A stretch of 64,000 nt of DNA from Lachnospiraceae bacterium (GTDB taxonomy: Bacteria > Bacillota > Clostridia > Lachnospirales > Lachnospiraceae): positions 1-64,000 of the forward strand of contig CAJTIR010000016.1 in assembly GCA_910576385.1 (NCBI GenBank), written 5' to 3'. The position numbers were made by a program, and so were the translations under genes. This document shows, one piece after another, positions 24,581 to 35,500 of this stretch. Within the stretch, counting starts at the first letter, position 1. Each line of letters begins with the position of its first letter. Under the pieces are notes generated by a model. That model worked only from the letters and a program-made list of their open reading frames with translations, had not been told where the DNA came from and did not search any database.

Positions 24581-24879
24581 TCTTATTATCAACCTCATTT
24601 TCTTTCAACATAAAACCAGTTGGAATGATAAACCAAAAGCATAATAACATACTCATATTATTTTTTCAATATAGCTATCCGCAAGTTTCCCCCTGTTTCG
24701 TTCCATAACGTTACTGTTCACTCCCACGCGCATGTGATTGTCTCCATATTGGCTGACAAGTAAATTGTAACCCCATAAATTGCCAATTTATTTTAGTATA
24801 AATGTTGGTGCGTTTTTCCATACTAAAACAAGATAAATGCCTCTGGCAAAAGATATTTGTGGACAGAATGGAGGAGCCT
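24581..24879. other. Divergent intergenic region
   Basis: About 300 bases separating the GT2 gene (minus) and the TepA-like gene (plus). It should hold both promoters, but no pair of -35/-10 boxes with correct spacing was convincing. The open frame of the protease extends back to 24802 without ribosome-site support. Confidence 0.5.
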
Positions 24880-25584
24880 ATGGAAGAAAACGCAAAACAG
24901 CAGGAAAAAAATAAAAATGAAAATGAAGAAATTCGGGAAATGGGGCAGATGACTTTAGAGCAGGGAAAAGAGAACCATAAGATTCATCTGTTGTCAATCA
25001 TTGGTGAAATTGAGGGGCATGAAAGTTTGTCACCCAATGCCAAAACCACGAAATATGAACATGTATTGCCAAAACTGGCTTCCATTGAGGATGATAATAC
25101 TGTGGATGGAGTGATGCTTCTATTGAATACAGTAGGTGGAGATGTGGAATCTGGTCTTGCAATTGCAGAAATGATTGCTTCTTTAAGCAAACCGACAGTA
25201 TCTCTAGTGTTAGGGGGAAGCCATTCCATTGGAGTGCCGCTGGCAGTTTCCACAGATTACTCTTATATTGTTCCTACTGGAACAATGGTAATTCATCCAG
25301 TAAGACTGAATGGGCTGGTGATTGGAGCGCCACAGACATATGATTATTTTCAGCAGATGCAGGATCGGATTACCAGTTTTGTGGCAGACCACTGCTTTGC
25401 AAAGCAGGCCACTTTAGAAAAAATGATGATGAATACTGGAATGCTTACTAAGGATTTGGGCACAATTTTGGTTGGTAAGCAGGCGGTAGAAGAGGGGATT
25501 ATCAATGAAGTGGGCGGGATTGACGAAGCTATGAAGAAACTTCATGAAATGATTGACGAAAATAAGCAAAATAACGAAATCTGA
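24880..25584 (+). CDS. tepA: TepA/ClpP-like serine protease
   Basis: 234 residues from ATG 24880, chosen because GGAGGAG lies just upstream; an in-frame ATG at 24867 and earlier starts lack this. The charged N-terminus (1-35) is followed by a ClpP fold: GEIEGHE strand, LLLNTVGGDVESG (oxyanion/handle region), GGSHSIGVPLA with nucleophile S116, and MVIHPVRL with H139. The family (B. subtilis YmfB/TepA) is cytosolic and self-compartmentalising, described as translocation-enhancing or peptide-degrading. The following gene is the FtsK/SpoIIIE translocase, a neighbour pair conserved in Firmicutes. Confidence 0.9.
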   Translation: MEENAKQQEKNKNENEEIREMGQMTLEQGKENHKIHLLSIIGEIEGHESLSPNAKTTKYEHVLPKLASIEDDNTVDGVMLLLNTVGGDVESGLAIAEMIASLSKPTVSLVLGGSHSIGVPLAVSTDYSYIVPTGTMVIHPVRLNGLVIGAPQTYDYFQQMQDRITSFVADHCFAKQATLEKMMMNTGMLTKDLGTILVGKQAVEEGIINEVGGIDEAMKKLHEMIDENKQNNEI

Positions 25585-25694
25585 AAACCTAGAAAAAGTT
25601 GTAATGACATTTTCTCCCAAATATGATAGACTATACCAGATGGTGTTAAAAAAGCCATTTAATATTATAGTTCCAGAATTTAGGAGGAAATGTT

Positions 25695-28409
25695 ATGGCA
25701 GCGAAGCCTGAAAATAAAAAAGACAATCAAAAAGCCATAAGCCGTAAGCGCGCCAAGAACGGAGCCGACAAAAGAAGAAACAGTAGACAGGCGTCTCATG
25801 CACAGGAGATATCTTTTCACAGCGAAGTGATTCTTCTTGTTATTCTGGCAGTGTGTATTCTTTTGTTTATCAGTAACTTTGGGATAGGAGGATTTCTTGG
25901 GGCCAAAGTAAGTGGTTTGAGTTTTGGATTATTTGGCTTGATGGCCTATTTAGTTCCTATTTGTGTGTTTGTAGGGGCAGCATTTTATGTCTCTAACCGC
26001 GATAATGGGATTGCTATGATTAAGCTGATTGCCGGAATTTTGTTTGTGTCGTTTTTATGTCTGTTTGTGGAATTGATCGTCGGGAATGGGAAAAGTTATT
26101 CGATTCAGAGATCATTTCTGTTTGCAGTAGAGCATAGGAGCGGCGGCGGTGCATTGGGCGGATTGCTTGCAGGGGTGCTGTGCCCGGCAATTGGAAAAGT
26201 GGGTGCCTATGTGGTGGATGTGATCACACTTATCATTTCTATGGTGATTTTAACAGAGCGTTCTTTTCTGGGTGGTGTAAAGAGAGGCGGCCGCAAAGTT
26301 TATGACAGTGCAAAAGAGGATGCGCAAAAGCGCAAACAAGTCAGAGAACTTCGCAGAGAAGAAGAACAAAGACGTATCAATCGCAAAGCGGAGGGTGTGG
26401 TGCTGGATACGAAGATTCAGCCAATGCCGCAGAAAAATTCTGATAATATTAGTGAATTGACTTTATCTGAGGAGTTTAAAAATGAAGATTCTGTGGTGGA
26501 GATTGCAGCGAATCCAATTGAAAACGAGCAAAATCCACAATTACAGAGAAGCGGTATAGAGTCTGAGAGGGAGGAGAAGATACATAAAAAGTCCAAAAGA
26601 GGCAGAAAAGCAAAGGAAGTGTCTATGCCCTCAGATGGAATGCAGGAAATCTCAATTTCTATGCCGTTGGATGAGATGCAGGAAATTCCAGTCACTATGT
26701 CCGCGGATGGAATGCAGGAAAATCTGGATTCGATACACTCAGATCAGCTGCAGGAGATTACATTTTCGATGCCCTCAGATGAGAACCAAAAGATTCCAGT
26801 TACTATGTCCTCAGATAGAGCGCAGGAGGAGCCAGTTTCTATGTCAGCGGACAAGCTGCAAAAGAATCCAACTTCCATACAATCAGAGGAAATGTACAAA
26901 GATTCAACTCTTATACAGGCGCAGGGAAGTGGGGATATTGCACATCATTATGAGTTACCGCCGGTATCTCTATTAAAACCAGGCGATCCGGCAAAGAAGG
27001 ATAACAGACGGCAGCTTCAAGAGACAGCGATACAGTTACAGCAAATCCTCAAAAATTTTGGCGTCAATGTCACGGTCACAGATGTAAGCTGTGGTCCCAG
27101 TGTCACTCGTTATGAATTACAACCAGAATTGGGAGTCAAAGTCAGTAAGATTGTAAATTTGGCAGATGATATTAAATTAAATTTGGCGGCGGCCGACATT
27201 CGTATTGAGGCGCCAATTCCAGGAAAAGCGGCTGTGGGCATTGAGGTGCCCAATAAGGAAAATATCATGGTGCGGTTCCGTGAGCTGATTGAGGCTCCAG
27301 AATTTCAGCAGCATTCTTCCAGTATCTGTTTTACGGCTGGAAAAGATATTGGTGGTCAAGTAGTGGTGGCAGATATTGCTAAAATGCCGCATCTGCTGAT
27401 TGCAGGGGCTACCGGTTCTGGTAAGTCAGTCTGTATCAATACGATTATTATGAGTATTTTATATAAGGCTGATCCAGAAGATGTCAAGTTGATACTGATT
27501 GACCCTAAGGTGGTGGAATTAAGTGTATATAATGGGATTCCCCATCTGTTTATTCCAGTTGTCACGGATCCTAAGAAAGCGGCGGGAGCACTGCATTGGG
27601 CAGTTGCGGAGATGACAGACCGTTACCAGAAATTTGCAGATTACCAGGTGCGCGACCTAAAAGGATATAATCAGAAGGTAGAAGCTATTAAGGATGTGGA
27701 AGATGAGACGAAACCAAAGAAATTGCCTCAGATTGTCATTGTGGTGGACGAGTTGGCAGATTTGATGATGGTGGCGCCGGGAGATGTGGAGGATGCGATC
27801 TGTCGTCTGGCGCAGCTTGCAAGGGCTGCTGGCATTCATCTGATTATTGCCACCCAGCGGCCTTCGGTGGACGTTATCACTGGATTAATCAAAGCAAATA
27901 TGCCTTCAAGAATTGCCTTCTCTGTTTCTTCCGGTGTAGATTCCAGAACAATCCTGGATATGAATGGTGCAGAAAAGCTGTTGGGCAATGGTGATATGCT
28001 TTTCTATCCGCAAGGGTATCAAAAGCCACTCCGTGTACAGGGTCCGTTTGTCTCTGATCCAGAAGTGGAAGCAGTGGTAGATTTTCTGAAAAAGCAGAGT
28101 ACTGTAGTATATAATACAGAGATTGAGGATAAGATGAATACCGTTTCCATCTCTTCTGGCAGTTCTGGCGCTGGTGGAGGGAATGACAGGGACTCTTATT
28201 TTGTGGAAGCGGGAAAATTTGTGATAGAGAAAGACAAGGGTTCCATTGGTATGTTACAGCGCATGTTTAAAATCGGCTTTAATCGGGCAGCAAGAATCAT
28301 GGATCAATTAGAGGAAGCCGGTGTTGTAGGACCTGAAGAGGGGACAAAACCCAGAAAAATCCTGATGTCCCTGTCTGAGTTTGAGCAATATATAGACGAG
28401 TGTGTATAG
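25695..28409 (+). CDS. ftsK: FtsK/SpoIIIE DNA translocase
   Basis: 904 residues. Four membrane helices (about 45-195) anchor it at the septum; a long variable linker (200-430) contains eight 12-residue repeats; the motor domain carries Walker A GATGSGKS (571-578), Walker [12 protein letters not shown] and the [15 protein letters not shown] motif; the C-terminal gamma winged helix (about 830-900, [25 protein letters not shown]) recognises chromosome-orienting sequences. It pumps DNA across the division or sporulation septum. TTTAGGAGGAA ribosome site upstream. Whether it is the vegetative FtsK or sporulation SpoIIIE cannot be settled from sequence alone. Confidence 0.96.
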   Translation: MAAKPENKKDNQKAISRKRAKNGADKRRNSRQASHAQEISFHSEVILLVILAVCILLFISNFGIGGFLGAKVSGLSFGLFGLMAYLVPICVFVGAAFYVSNRDNGIAMIKLIAGILFVSFLCLFVELIVGNGKSYSIQRSFLFAVEHRSGGGALGGLLAGVLCPAIGKVGAYVVDVITLIISMVILTERSFLGGVKRGGRKVYDSAKEDAQKRKQVRELRREEEQRRINRKAEGVVLDTKIQPMPQKNSDNISELTLSEEFKNEDSVVEIAANPIENEQNPQLQRSGIESEREEKIHKKSKRGRKAKEVSMPSDGMQEISISMPLDEMQEIPVTMSADGMQENLDSIHSDQLQEITFSMPSDENQKIPVTMSSDRAQEEPVSMSADKLQKNPTSIQSEEMYKDSTLIQAQGSGDIAHHYELPPVSLLKPGDPAKKDNRRQLQETAIQLQQILKNFGVNVTVTDVSCGPSVTRYELQPELGVKVSKIVNLADDIKLNLAAADIRIEAPIPGKAAVGIEVPNKENIMVRFRELIEAPEFQQHSSSICFTAGKDIGGQVVVADIAKMPHLLIAGATGSGKSVCINTIIMSILYKADPEDVKLILIDPKVVELSVYNGIPHLFIPVVTDPKKAAGALHWAVAEMTDRYQKFADYQVRDLKGYNQKVEAIKDVEDETKPKKLPQIVIVVDELADLMMVAPGDVEDAICRLAQLARAAGIHLIIATQRPSVDVITGLIKANMPSRIAFSVSSGVDSRTILDMNGAEKLLGNGDMLFYPQGYQKPLRVQGPFVSDPEVEAVVDFLKKQSTVVYNTEIEDKMNTVSISSGSSGAGGGNDRDSYFVEAGKFVIEKDKGSIGMLQRMFKIGFNRAARIMDQLEEAGVVGPEEGTKPRKILMSLSEFEQYIDECV
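26625..26912 (+). repeat. Eight 36-bp degenerate coding repeats in the ftsK linker
   Basis: In register, the translation gives [84 protein letters not shown] and [12 protein letters not shown]. This is a minisatellite in the disordered linker between membrane and motor domains, and its copy number may vary among strains. Confidence 0.85.
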
Positions 28410-28448
28410 GTTGTGTTATCATCAATTAGAGTAGATGGGAGGTACCAT

Positions 28449-30119
28449 ATGAAAACAGACATTCAGATTGCACAGGAAACAGAAATGCTTCCTATTCGGG
28501 AAGTGGCAGCCCAGCTTGGGATTACAGAAGATGAGTTAGAGTTATATGGAAAGTATAAGGCTAAGCTCTCAGATAAATTGATGGATCAGGTCAAAGACAA
28601 TCCAGATGGAAAATTGATTTTGGTGACAGCAATCAATCCCACACCAGCAGGAGAAGGCAAGACTACTACCAGTGTAGGGCTTGGAGAAGCTTTTGGCAGA
28701 ATGGGAAAGAAAGCAGTTTTGGCATTGCGTGAGCCATCCTTAGGGCCTTGTTTTGGCATTAAGGGCGGCGCAGCCGGCGGAGGTTATGCGCAGGTGGTGC
28801 CGATGGAAGAATTAAATCTGCATTTTACCGGAGATTTTCACGCGATTACCTCAGCGAATAATCTATTAGCAGCATTGCTGGATAACCATATTCAGCAGGG
28901 GAATGAGCTTGGCATTGATCCAAGACAAGTGGTCTGGAAACGCTGCTTAGATATGAATGACCGCGTACTGCGAAATATTGTCGTGGGATTAGGAAACAAA
29001 ATGGATGGCATGGTGCGTGAAGATCATTTTGTAATCACTGTGGCCTCAGAGGTGATGGCAGTATTATGTCTTGCGGATGATATGGCAGATCTTAAAAGAC
29101 GTCTGGGCAGAATGATTGTGGCATATAATTTTCAGGGAAAACCAGTGACAGCAGATGATTTAAAAGCAACAGGCGCTATGGCAGCGCTGTTGAAAGAAGC
29201 GCTCAAGCCCAACTTAATTCAGACCTTAGAGCATACGCCGGCAATTGTTCATGGAGGTCCGTTTGCTAATATTGCGCATGGCTGCAACAGTGTTCGGGCC
29301 ACGAAGACAGCGTTAAAGCTTGCAGATTATGTGGTGACGGAGGCTGGTTTTGGCGCCGATCTGGGTGCAGAGAAATTTTTAGATATCAAATGCCGTATGG
29401 CAGGCTTAAAGCCAGACGCTGTTGTACTGGTGGCCACTGTGCGCGCTTTAAAATATAATGGCAAAGTAGCCAAAACCGAACTTTCTACGGAAAATTTGGA
29501 GGCTTTAAAGAGAGGAATCGTTAATCTTGAGAAGCATATCGAAAACTTGCAGAAATATGGCGTTCCAGTGGTGGTCACTTTAAATTCATTCCTCACAGAT
29601 ACCAAGGCAGAGACAGATTATATTGAACAATTTTGTCGTGAACGTGGCTGTGAATTTGCCTTATCTGAGGTTTGGGAAAAAGGCGGAGAGGGTGGAATTG
29701 CCCTTGCCGAAAAGGTACTTAAGACATTGGACGAAAAGGAGAGCCATTTTGCGCCGCTTTATGGTGACACATTATCCTTGACTGAGAAAATTGAGACAGT
29801 GGCCAAGGAGATTTATGGTGCGGCTGGCGTAAGCTATACGCCAGCGGCACGAAAAGAATTGAAACGGATTGAGGAGCTAGGCATGGGACATTTTCCAGTC
29901 TGTATGGCAAAGACACAGTATTCTTTGTCCGATGACCAGACCAAGCTTGGACGTCCCAAAGATTTTACTGTCAATGTCCGTGAGGTGTATGTATCTGCAG
30001 GAGCAGGCTTTGTGGTAGCGATTACCGGAGCGATTATGACGATGCCAGGACTCGGAAAAACGCCGGCGGCTTATGGCATTGATGTAGATGACAAAGGTGT
30101 GATTACAGGATTGTTTTAA
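28449..30119 (+). CDS. fhs: Formate-tetrahydrofolate ligase
   Basis: 556 residues from ATG 28449, with GGGAGG at 28438-28443; a GTG-started extension from 28413 is not family-like. It makes 10-formyl-THF from formate, THF and ATP, the entry step of the methyl branch of the Wood-Ljungdahl pathway and of one-carbon supply for purines. P-loop-like [10 protein letters not shown] spans 65-74; the [20 protein letters not shown] glycine-rich segment is the folate/ATP region. Its stop lies 36 bases before the folD start, so they are co-transcribed. Confidence 0.97.
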   Translation: MKTDIQIAQETEMLPIREVAAQLGITEDELELYGKYKAKLSDKLMDQVKDNPDGKLILVTAINPTPAGEGKTTTSVGLGEAFGRMGKKAVLALREPSLGPCFGIKGGAAGGGYAQVVPMEELNLHFTGDFHAITSANNLLAALLDNHIQQGNELGIDPRQVVWKRCLDMNDRVLRNIVVGLGNKMDGMVREDHFVITVASEVMAVLCLADDMADLKRRLGRMIVAYNFQGKPVTADDLKATGAMAALLKEALKPNLIQTLEHTPAIVHGGPFANIAHGCNSVRATKTALKLADYVVTEAGFGADLGAEKFLDIKCRMAGLKPDAVVLVATVRALKYNGKVAKTELSTENLEALKRGIVNLEKHIENLQKYGVPVVVTLNSFLTDTKAETDYIEQFCRERGCEFALSEVWEKGGEGGIALAEKVLKTLDEKESHFAPLYGDTLSLTEKIETVAKEIYGAAGVSYTPAARKELKRIEELGMGHFPVCMAKTQYSLSDDQTKLGRPKDFTVNVREVYVSAGAGFVVAITGAIMTMPGLGKTPAAYGIDVDDKGVITGLF

Positions 30120-30155
30120 GTGACAACGGGTAATATATGGAAAGGAAGAAAGGCT

Positions 30156-30998
30156 ATGGCAGAAATCATCGATGGAAAGAAGATCTCACAGCAGATCAAG
30201 GATGAGTTAAAGGAAAAGACGGCGGCTTTACGGGCAGAAGGAAAAATAGGCGCGCTGGCAGTAATTCAAGTAGGGGCAGACCCAGCTTCCAGCGTTTATG
30301 TGAGAAACAAAAAAAATGCCTGTGCATATATTGGAATTGAATCTTTGGCATATGAACTGCCAGAGGAAACGACTGAGGAAGAATTGTTGAAGTTAATTGC
30401 AGAATTGAATCAGAAGCACGAGGTAAAAGGAATTTTAGTACAGCTTCCTCTGCCTAAGCATATCTGTGAGGACAAAGTAATCCAGGCCATCAGTCCAACG
30501 AAAGATGTGGATGGGTTCCATCCTCAGAGCGTGGGGGCGATGACGATTGGCGAACCAGGTTTTCTATCCTGTACTCCAGCAGGAATTATCCAGCTTCTAA
30601 AGCGTTCTGGTGTAGAAATAGCTGGCAAGCATTGTGTGGTAATTGGCAGAAGTAATATTGTCGGCAAACCAATGGCTTTGCTGATGCTCAGGGAAAATGC
30701 CACAGTGACTGTCACCCATTCTAAAACACAGAATCTTCCTGAAATTTGCAGACAAGCAGATATTTTGATTGTGGCAATGGGAAAGCCGCAGTTTATCGGG
30801 GCAGAATATATCAAAGAGGGGGCGGTTGTCATTGATGTTGGCATTCACAGAGATCAAAATAATAAATTGTGCGGAGATGTAAAATTTGAGGAGATTGAGC
30901 CGATTGCTTCTGCTATTACTCCCGTTCCGGGCGGTGTAGGGCCGATGACCATTGCCATGCTGATGAATAACTGCGTACAGAGTATAGAAGAGGGTTAA
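30156..30998 (+). CDS. folD: Bifunctional methylene-THF dehydrogenase/cyclohydrolase
   Basis: 280 residues, family-standard length, from ATG 30156 (MAEIIDGKKISQQIKDE) with a GGAAAGGAAG-like site. Catalytic-site features: YVRNKKNACAYIGI with the key Tyr/Lys, VQLPLPKHI, KDVDGFHP, and the NAD(P)-binding VIGRSNIVGKPMA loop; PGGVGPMTIAML closes the protein. It interconverts 10-formyl-, methenyl- and methylene-THF, directly between Fhs and MetF. Second gene of the fhs-folD-zinc-ribbon operon. Confidence 0.97.
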   Translation: MAEIIDGKKISQQIKDELKEKTAALRAEGKIGALAVIQVGADPASSVYVRNKKNACAYIGIESLAYELPEETTEEELLKLIAELNQKHEVKGILVQLPLPKHICEDKVIQAISPTKDVDGFHPQSVGAMTIGEPGFLSCTPAGIIQLLKRSGVEIAGKHCVVIGRSNIVGKPMALLMLRENATVTVTHSKTQNLPEICRQADILIVAMGKPQFIGAEYIKEGAVVIDVGIHRDQNNKLCGDVKFEEIEPIASAITPVPGGVGPMTIAMLMNNCVQSIEEG

Positions 30999-31000
30999 GG

Positions 31001-32167
31001 ATGAAATGCGCAAATTGCGGGGCGGAGCTAAAGGTAGGCTGTATTTACTGTTCTGTCTGTGGAAAGGAAGCGCAGATTGTATCTGATTACAATTTGTTGG
31101 AAGATGATTTCCTGCGTGATGTGCTCAAAGAAAATGAGAAGAAACGAACAGAGGGGATAAAACAGAAACCTTCACCAGTACAGGAAAAGCACACACGGAA
31201 ATCGGAAGCAAATCAAACAGGAAAGAAAGCAAAAAAAGGAAACCGGAGACATAAGAAGAGAGTAGTATTTGCAATTGTGGCAATTATAGTATTGATTGTT
31301 CTGGTGACAGGGATTGTACTATTGGTAAATCACGGCCGAAATAATTCTTATGATTATCAGATGCAGCAGGCCAGGAGTTATCAGAATGATAAAAATTACA
31401 GAGAAGCGGAGAGCAGTGTCAAACGGGCACTGGAACTGGAGCCAGATAGTCTGGAAGCAAAATTGTTTCTTGCAGATATCTATGTACTGCGCGGAGATTC
31501 CCTGAAAGCGGTAACGGTTCTCGAGGAGGTGTGCAAAGAGCAGCCAGATAGCAAGGAGGCATACCAAAAATTAATTCAGCTCTATAGCGAGCGAAAGGAT
31601 TATGAGGCAATTCGTGTTCTCTGTGAGCAGGTGGATGATGCAGAAATTTTAGAATTATTTTCCGAGTATATTCCAGAGATGCCGGAATTTGACACCGCTG
31701 AAGGCATCCATACAGAGCCAATTAAAATAGAGATTCTTGCAGAAGAGAATTGTAAGATCTATTATACAATAGATGGCACAGATCCCAGGCAGGGATTGGA
31801 ATTTCATACTCCGATTTCAGTAGAACCAGATCAGGGGGTGCATATTCGTGCCATTGTTAAGAACAACTATAATATTTACAGTGAAGAGGTGGAGGGAGAC
31901 TTTTATGTAGAGCTTATGAAGCCTGAGGTGCCCAAGGTGACACCCAGTGGCGGCACCTTTTACAATCAGCAGCCGATTTCGGTTGAAGTGCCTGAGGGAT
32001 GTAAAGTTTACTATACGTGGGGCGGTACAACGCCTACCACGGAGTCCAGACAATATACGGAGCAAATTTATTTACCCGAAGGAAATAATATTTTATCGCT
32101 GATTGTCGTCGACGAATATGGGATGACGTCGGATGTACTGAAATGTAATTATATTTATATACCCTGA
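31001..32167 (+). CDS. Zinc-ribbon, TPR and chitobiase-C-like membrane protein
   Basis: 388 residues, two bases after folD. Cys pairs C3/C6 and C17/C20 make an N-terminal zinc ribbon (CANCG, CSVCG). A charged linker leads to one membrane helix (about 88-109), then TPR-like helices (117-215, two or three repeats) and two beta domains resembling the CHB_HEX_C_1 module (IYYTIDGTDPR; VYYTWGGTTPT) at about 233-385. The ribbon would be cytoplasmic and the TPR and beta domains outside. Such proteins are common in Lachnospiraceae; function unknown. Its place in the folate operon probably reflects read-through rather than folate chemistry. Confidence 0.82.
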   Translation: MKCANCGAELKVGCIYCSVCGKEAQIVSDYNLLEDDFLRDVLKENEKKRTEGIKQKPSPVQEKHTRKSEANQTGKKAKKGNRRHKKRVVFAIVAIIVLIVLVTGIVLLVNHGRNNSYDYQMQQARSYQNDKNYREAESSVKRALELEPDSLEAKLFLADIYVLRGDSLKAVTVLEEVCKEQPDSKEAYQKLIQLYSERKDYEAIRVLCEQVDDAEILELFSEYIPEMPEFDTAEGIHTEPIKIEILAEENCKIYYTIDGTDPRQGLEFHTPISVEPDQGVHIRAIVKNNYNIYSEEVEGDFYVELMKPEVPKVTPSGGTFYNQQPISVEVPEGCKVYYTWGGTTPTTESRQYTEQIYLPEGNNILSLIVVDEYGMTSDVLKCNYIYIP

Positions 32168-32209
32168 TACAAATAGATTATAAGTAAGAATGAGTTCGCT
32201 TGAGAGAAG

Positions 32210-32254
32210 ATGGAGCTGTTACATTAATGATTTAATGTGCAGCTCCATTTTTTT
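32210..32254 (+). terminator. Terminator of the fhs-folD operon
   Basis: atggagctg (32210-32218) pairs with cagctccat (32240-32248), extended by acatta/taatgt inside; seven Ts follow. Confidence 0.92.
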
Positions 32255-32311
32255 GAAAGATAATTACTTAAAAAACTTAATTTTTCCGCAAAATCAGAGA
32301 CGGCAAAGGGT

Positions 32312-32339
32312 TTGAAAACAGCCAGGTTTATGGTATAAT
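32312..32339 (+). promoter_or_regulatory. Promoter of the giant-ATPase operon
   Basis: TTGAAA at 32312-32317, 16-nt spacer, TATAAT at 32334-32339. The -10 box is the first hexamer of the first tandem repeat unit, so the transcript would begin within the repeat array. The repeat's later units also contain TATAAT but lack a matching -35. Confidence 0.65.
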
Positions 32340-32524
32340 ATCGACAGATATTATACGCGCCGGAGTGCGCATAGATGTACCATGTCATTGCGGAGCAATT
32401 CATGTATAATGTCGATAGACATGATACGCGCCGGAGTGCGCATAGATGTACCATGTCATTGCGGAGCAATTCATGGTATAATACCCACAGACATGATACA
32501 CGCCAAAGTTGTACATAGGTATAC
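32331..32524. repeat. Structured tandem repeat leader (2.7 units of about 72 bp)
   Basis: Unit 1 (32331-32402) and unit 2 (32403-32473) are nearly identical; unit 3 (32474 to about 32524) decays. Each unit contains several hairpins: tataatatc/gatattata in unit 1, gcgc-cggagt-gcgc, attgc-gga-gcaat, and taccatg/catggta across the unit boundary. The array fills most of the 5' leader of the next gene, ending some 20 bases before its ribosome site. Copy number and folding could influence expression. Confidence 0.88.
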
Positions 32525-32555
32525 ATTACAATAAATAATAATAGGAGGAAATACT

Positions 32556-35500
32556 GTGGATAAAAAGGAAGTACTGGAATCTGTCAAGATAGATTTATCT
32601 GAGATTAAAAACAGTATGGCGCAAGTTGAAAGTGATATTGTACATATTTCATCTTGTATTGAGCAGGGGAAATTTATTCCTGGAGAAGTCAGCAAGAATG
32701 TGATTGCCTGTCTGGAAAAATTGCAGAAGGCAGACGAACATTGTCGGGAACGGTATGAGATTTTAAACGATAGTCCGTTTGCGTTTGAAAAGATAGAAAG
32801 TTTTGAGTATCAGTTACATGAAAAGGAAGAGCAGATTCGGCGGGAAGAAATTATTGCCACATCAGAACTATTCTTAAAACTTCATGCGCAGGAAGAAGAT
32901 ATAGAGGAGCTGCTGGTTGGTGAACAGGTCAAGTTAATGGGGATACTTCCAGTATCAGAGGACGGGGAAGACGCCTTATTAAAGATTAAGCCATATGTTG
33001 ATTTTATAGAGATTGTCAGAGATAAAAAGTTTTTGGCGCCAGCTTCTATTGTGGAGGCCATTATCAATTTGCGGGCGCATTTTGGAGATGGACTTATTGG
33101 AGCTGCATTTTGTAAGAATAGTATTCTTCTCGAAGAAGAATCAGAAGGGGAAGATGAGGATTCGGGGCTAGAATCGTCAACAGAGTATATAGAGACAAAA
33201 ATGCAGGAAATGGAGAGTTCCGCGGACGAGTTGACCAAAGAGGCAGAGACAGAAGAAACAGAGGAACAGCCAGAGTATCAAGAAAAAACAGAGGAACAGT
33301 CAGAATACGAAGAAGTAGCACAAGAACCGTTTCAAAATGGACAAGAGACAGGACAAGCCAAAGAAGAGGGAACAGAACAAGAACTCCAAGAAGGGCAGGA
33401 GACAGAAACTGTAGATAATCAGATCACAACAGAGCAGTCTGAGGAACAGGAGAGGACACTTGCGGAGGCGCTTTTTGAGGCAGGAGCGATTTTGCCAGAG
33501 ACCTATGAATATGGGAAGGTAAAAATTGAAAAAGGAGATCGTGAAGACAAGAAGTTTGGAGTGAATAGTTTTAAAAGTGACCTTAAGGGCGGATATGCCT
33601 TAATGGAAAAGCGGATTTTGGTGATAGTCAGAAAACGTGCAGCAGTTACCATAGATGATATTTTGAAAGACAAAGAACTTTCAGAAGAAAGAGGCGTGGT
33701 TCAATATGCATTTCAGCATCTTGTAAAAAAAGGATATCTTAGAAAATATACGATAAATGAATGGGGTTCTTTTTATTGTATCACCAAAAAAGCGAGTCAT
33801 GCTTTTGCCTCTAAAGAAGCTTGTTCCTATTTAGGTGTGAGGCGTACAGAATTTGAACCAGGTTATGACATAGTTGGTGAATCAGAAGCAGCCGTTGTCT
33901 CACGGATTGCCTATGCAAAAATATTAGAGAAAGACTTAAATCTGACCAATCATAAAGAGTTTTCCATCAGCAAAACTTTATATGAAGAGGCATTTATTCT
34001 TTGTAATGAAGAAGTTGAACAAGGGACAGAGCTGTTTGCAGGATGTTTTTGGGGACAACAGCAGCAATGTGAGGAATTTGACAAGAAATTGAAAGAAACT
34101 CTGGAAGAAAAGCAAAAGATATCACATATTATCTTTGTTGGTATGGAGAGAGAACAAGCGCTGGCCTTGGCTAAGATTTTTGGAAAACGGTATGACCAGT
34201 TTTTGCCTCAGGAAAGATATGCATTTGCTCTGAAAGACAATTGTTTTTATACAGAAAAAGATGGAACAGAAGTGGACACGGGTGTTATCTGGCAGGATTT
34301 TAACGAGCAAGATTCTGACAAGGAAGCGTCCGAGGAAGAACATTTGGGGCAGGAATCTGAGACAGAAAGTACAGAAACAGACAGGATCGATCAAGAAGAA
34401 AATGTTGAAACTAAGGAAGGAAACACGGAATCAGATATTCTTGTTGAGGCAGAAATCGAGGAAGAAATCACAAAAGCAGAGATTATCGCTGAAGTAGAGG
34501 CCGAGACAGAAAGCACAGAAGCAGAAGAATCTCTCACAGAAACGGTGGATGAGACAGATCAACAAAATCCACAAACCACAACAGAAAAACAACAGGAAAA
34601 TATTAGTTTGCTGCCTGCATCAGGCTTGGAAAACGTACTGCAGCAGGCCTATCAAATGATTGTTTCGGGCAGGACTTACTGTGCAGTGGCATATTTAAAG
34701 GCTAACAGTGGTATTTATGACGAGGTTGACACTGTTTATGAGAAATTGGCATATGCGGTAAATGAACCTTTTAAGTCGTGCAGTTACAGCTCTGGTGAAA
34801 TTTTTGATGTTTTTTTGGATCAAAGAAGTGTGTTCTCTGATTATCTGATGATTGCTGCAGCTTTGCGCACGTTCTTTTACAACCATGCGGAATATGATTA
34901 TTCGATGAAATCACTTTATGAGAACATTAAAAATCTGCCCGAGATGTCCGCAGCTCCAGAGTTGGGTAATTTCCTGTATTTTTTAATGGAATTTAAGGAG
35001 CAAGAGCACAAAGGAATTGATGTGTATGCCGATTACCGGATGAAGGATAAGATCTTTTTGGAGCACACGATTTCCAGGATCCGCAAAGAAGCAGAGGGAT
35101 TTTATGAGGTCAATATTTTAGGACATGTATCAGAACAGGCAAGTAACCGACGTTATCTGGAAACACGCAATATTATTTTCTCGCGTGTCAGTGATATCGC
35201 CGTCTATCTGAGATATATTATGGATGGGGATGACAGCGTCCTAGAGATGATGAAGGAATATTTGGCAGAGCATTTTATGAAAGAGAAAAGCCCAGTAGAT
35301 GCGGTCAATATTGACTGGGAGAAAATGAATACATATATTGATGTCAATTGGGAGAAAGCCAGAGATAAGATGAATGTCACGAAGAAAACTTCTGATCTGA
35401 TGAGCAGGCTGAGACATAATCTTTACAACTCTCTGTTGAAAGCAATCTCTATCATGTGTGAATGGGTCAAATACATTGAGCGTTTCAAGAGCGTGGGAGA

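Noticed and set aside
24780-24803. TTGCCA ... TATAAA as promoter of the TepA-like gene
   Set aside because: Spacer is only 11 nt, too short for a sigma-A promoter.
32331-32524. Possible CRISPR array
   Set aside because: Units are directly adjacent with no unique spacers, and no cas genes are near.
32224-32526. Minus-strand frame of 100 codons over the tandem repeats
   Set aside because: Repetitive translation that follows directly from the 72-bp repeat units.
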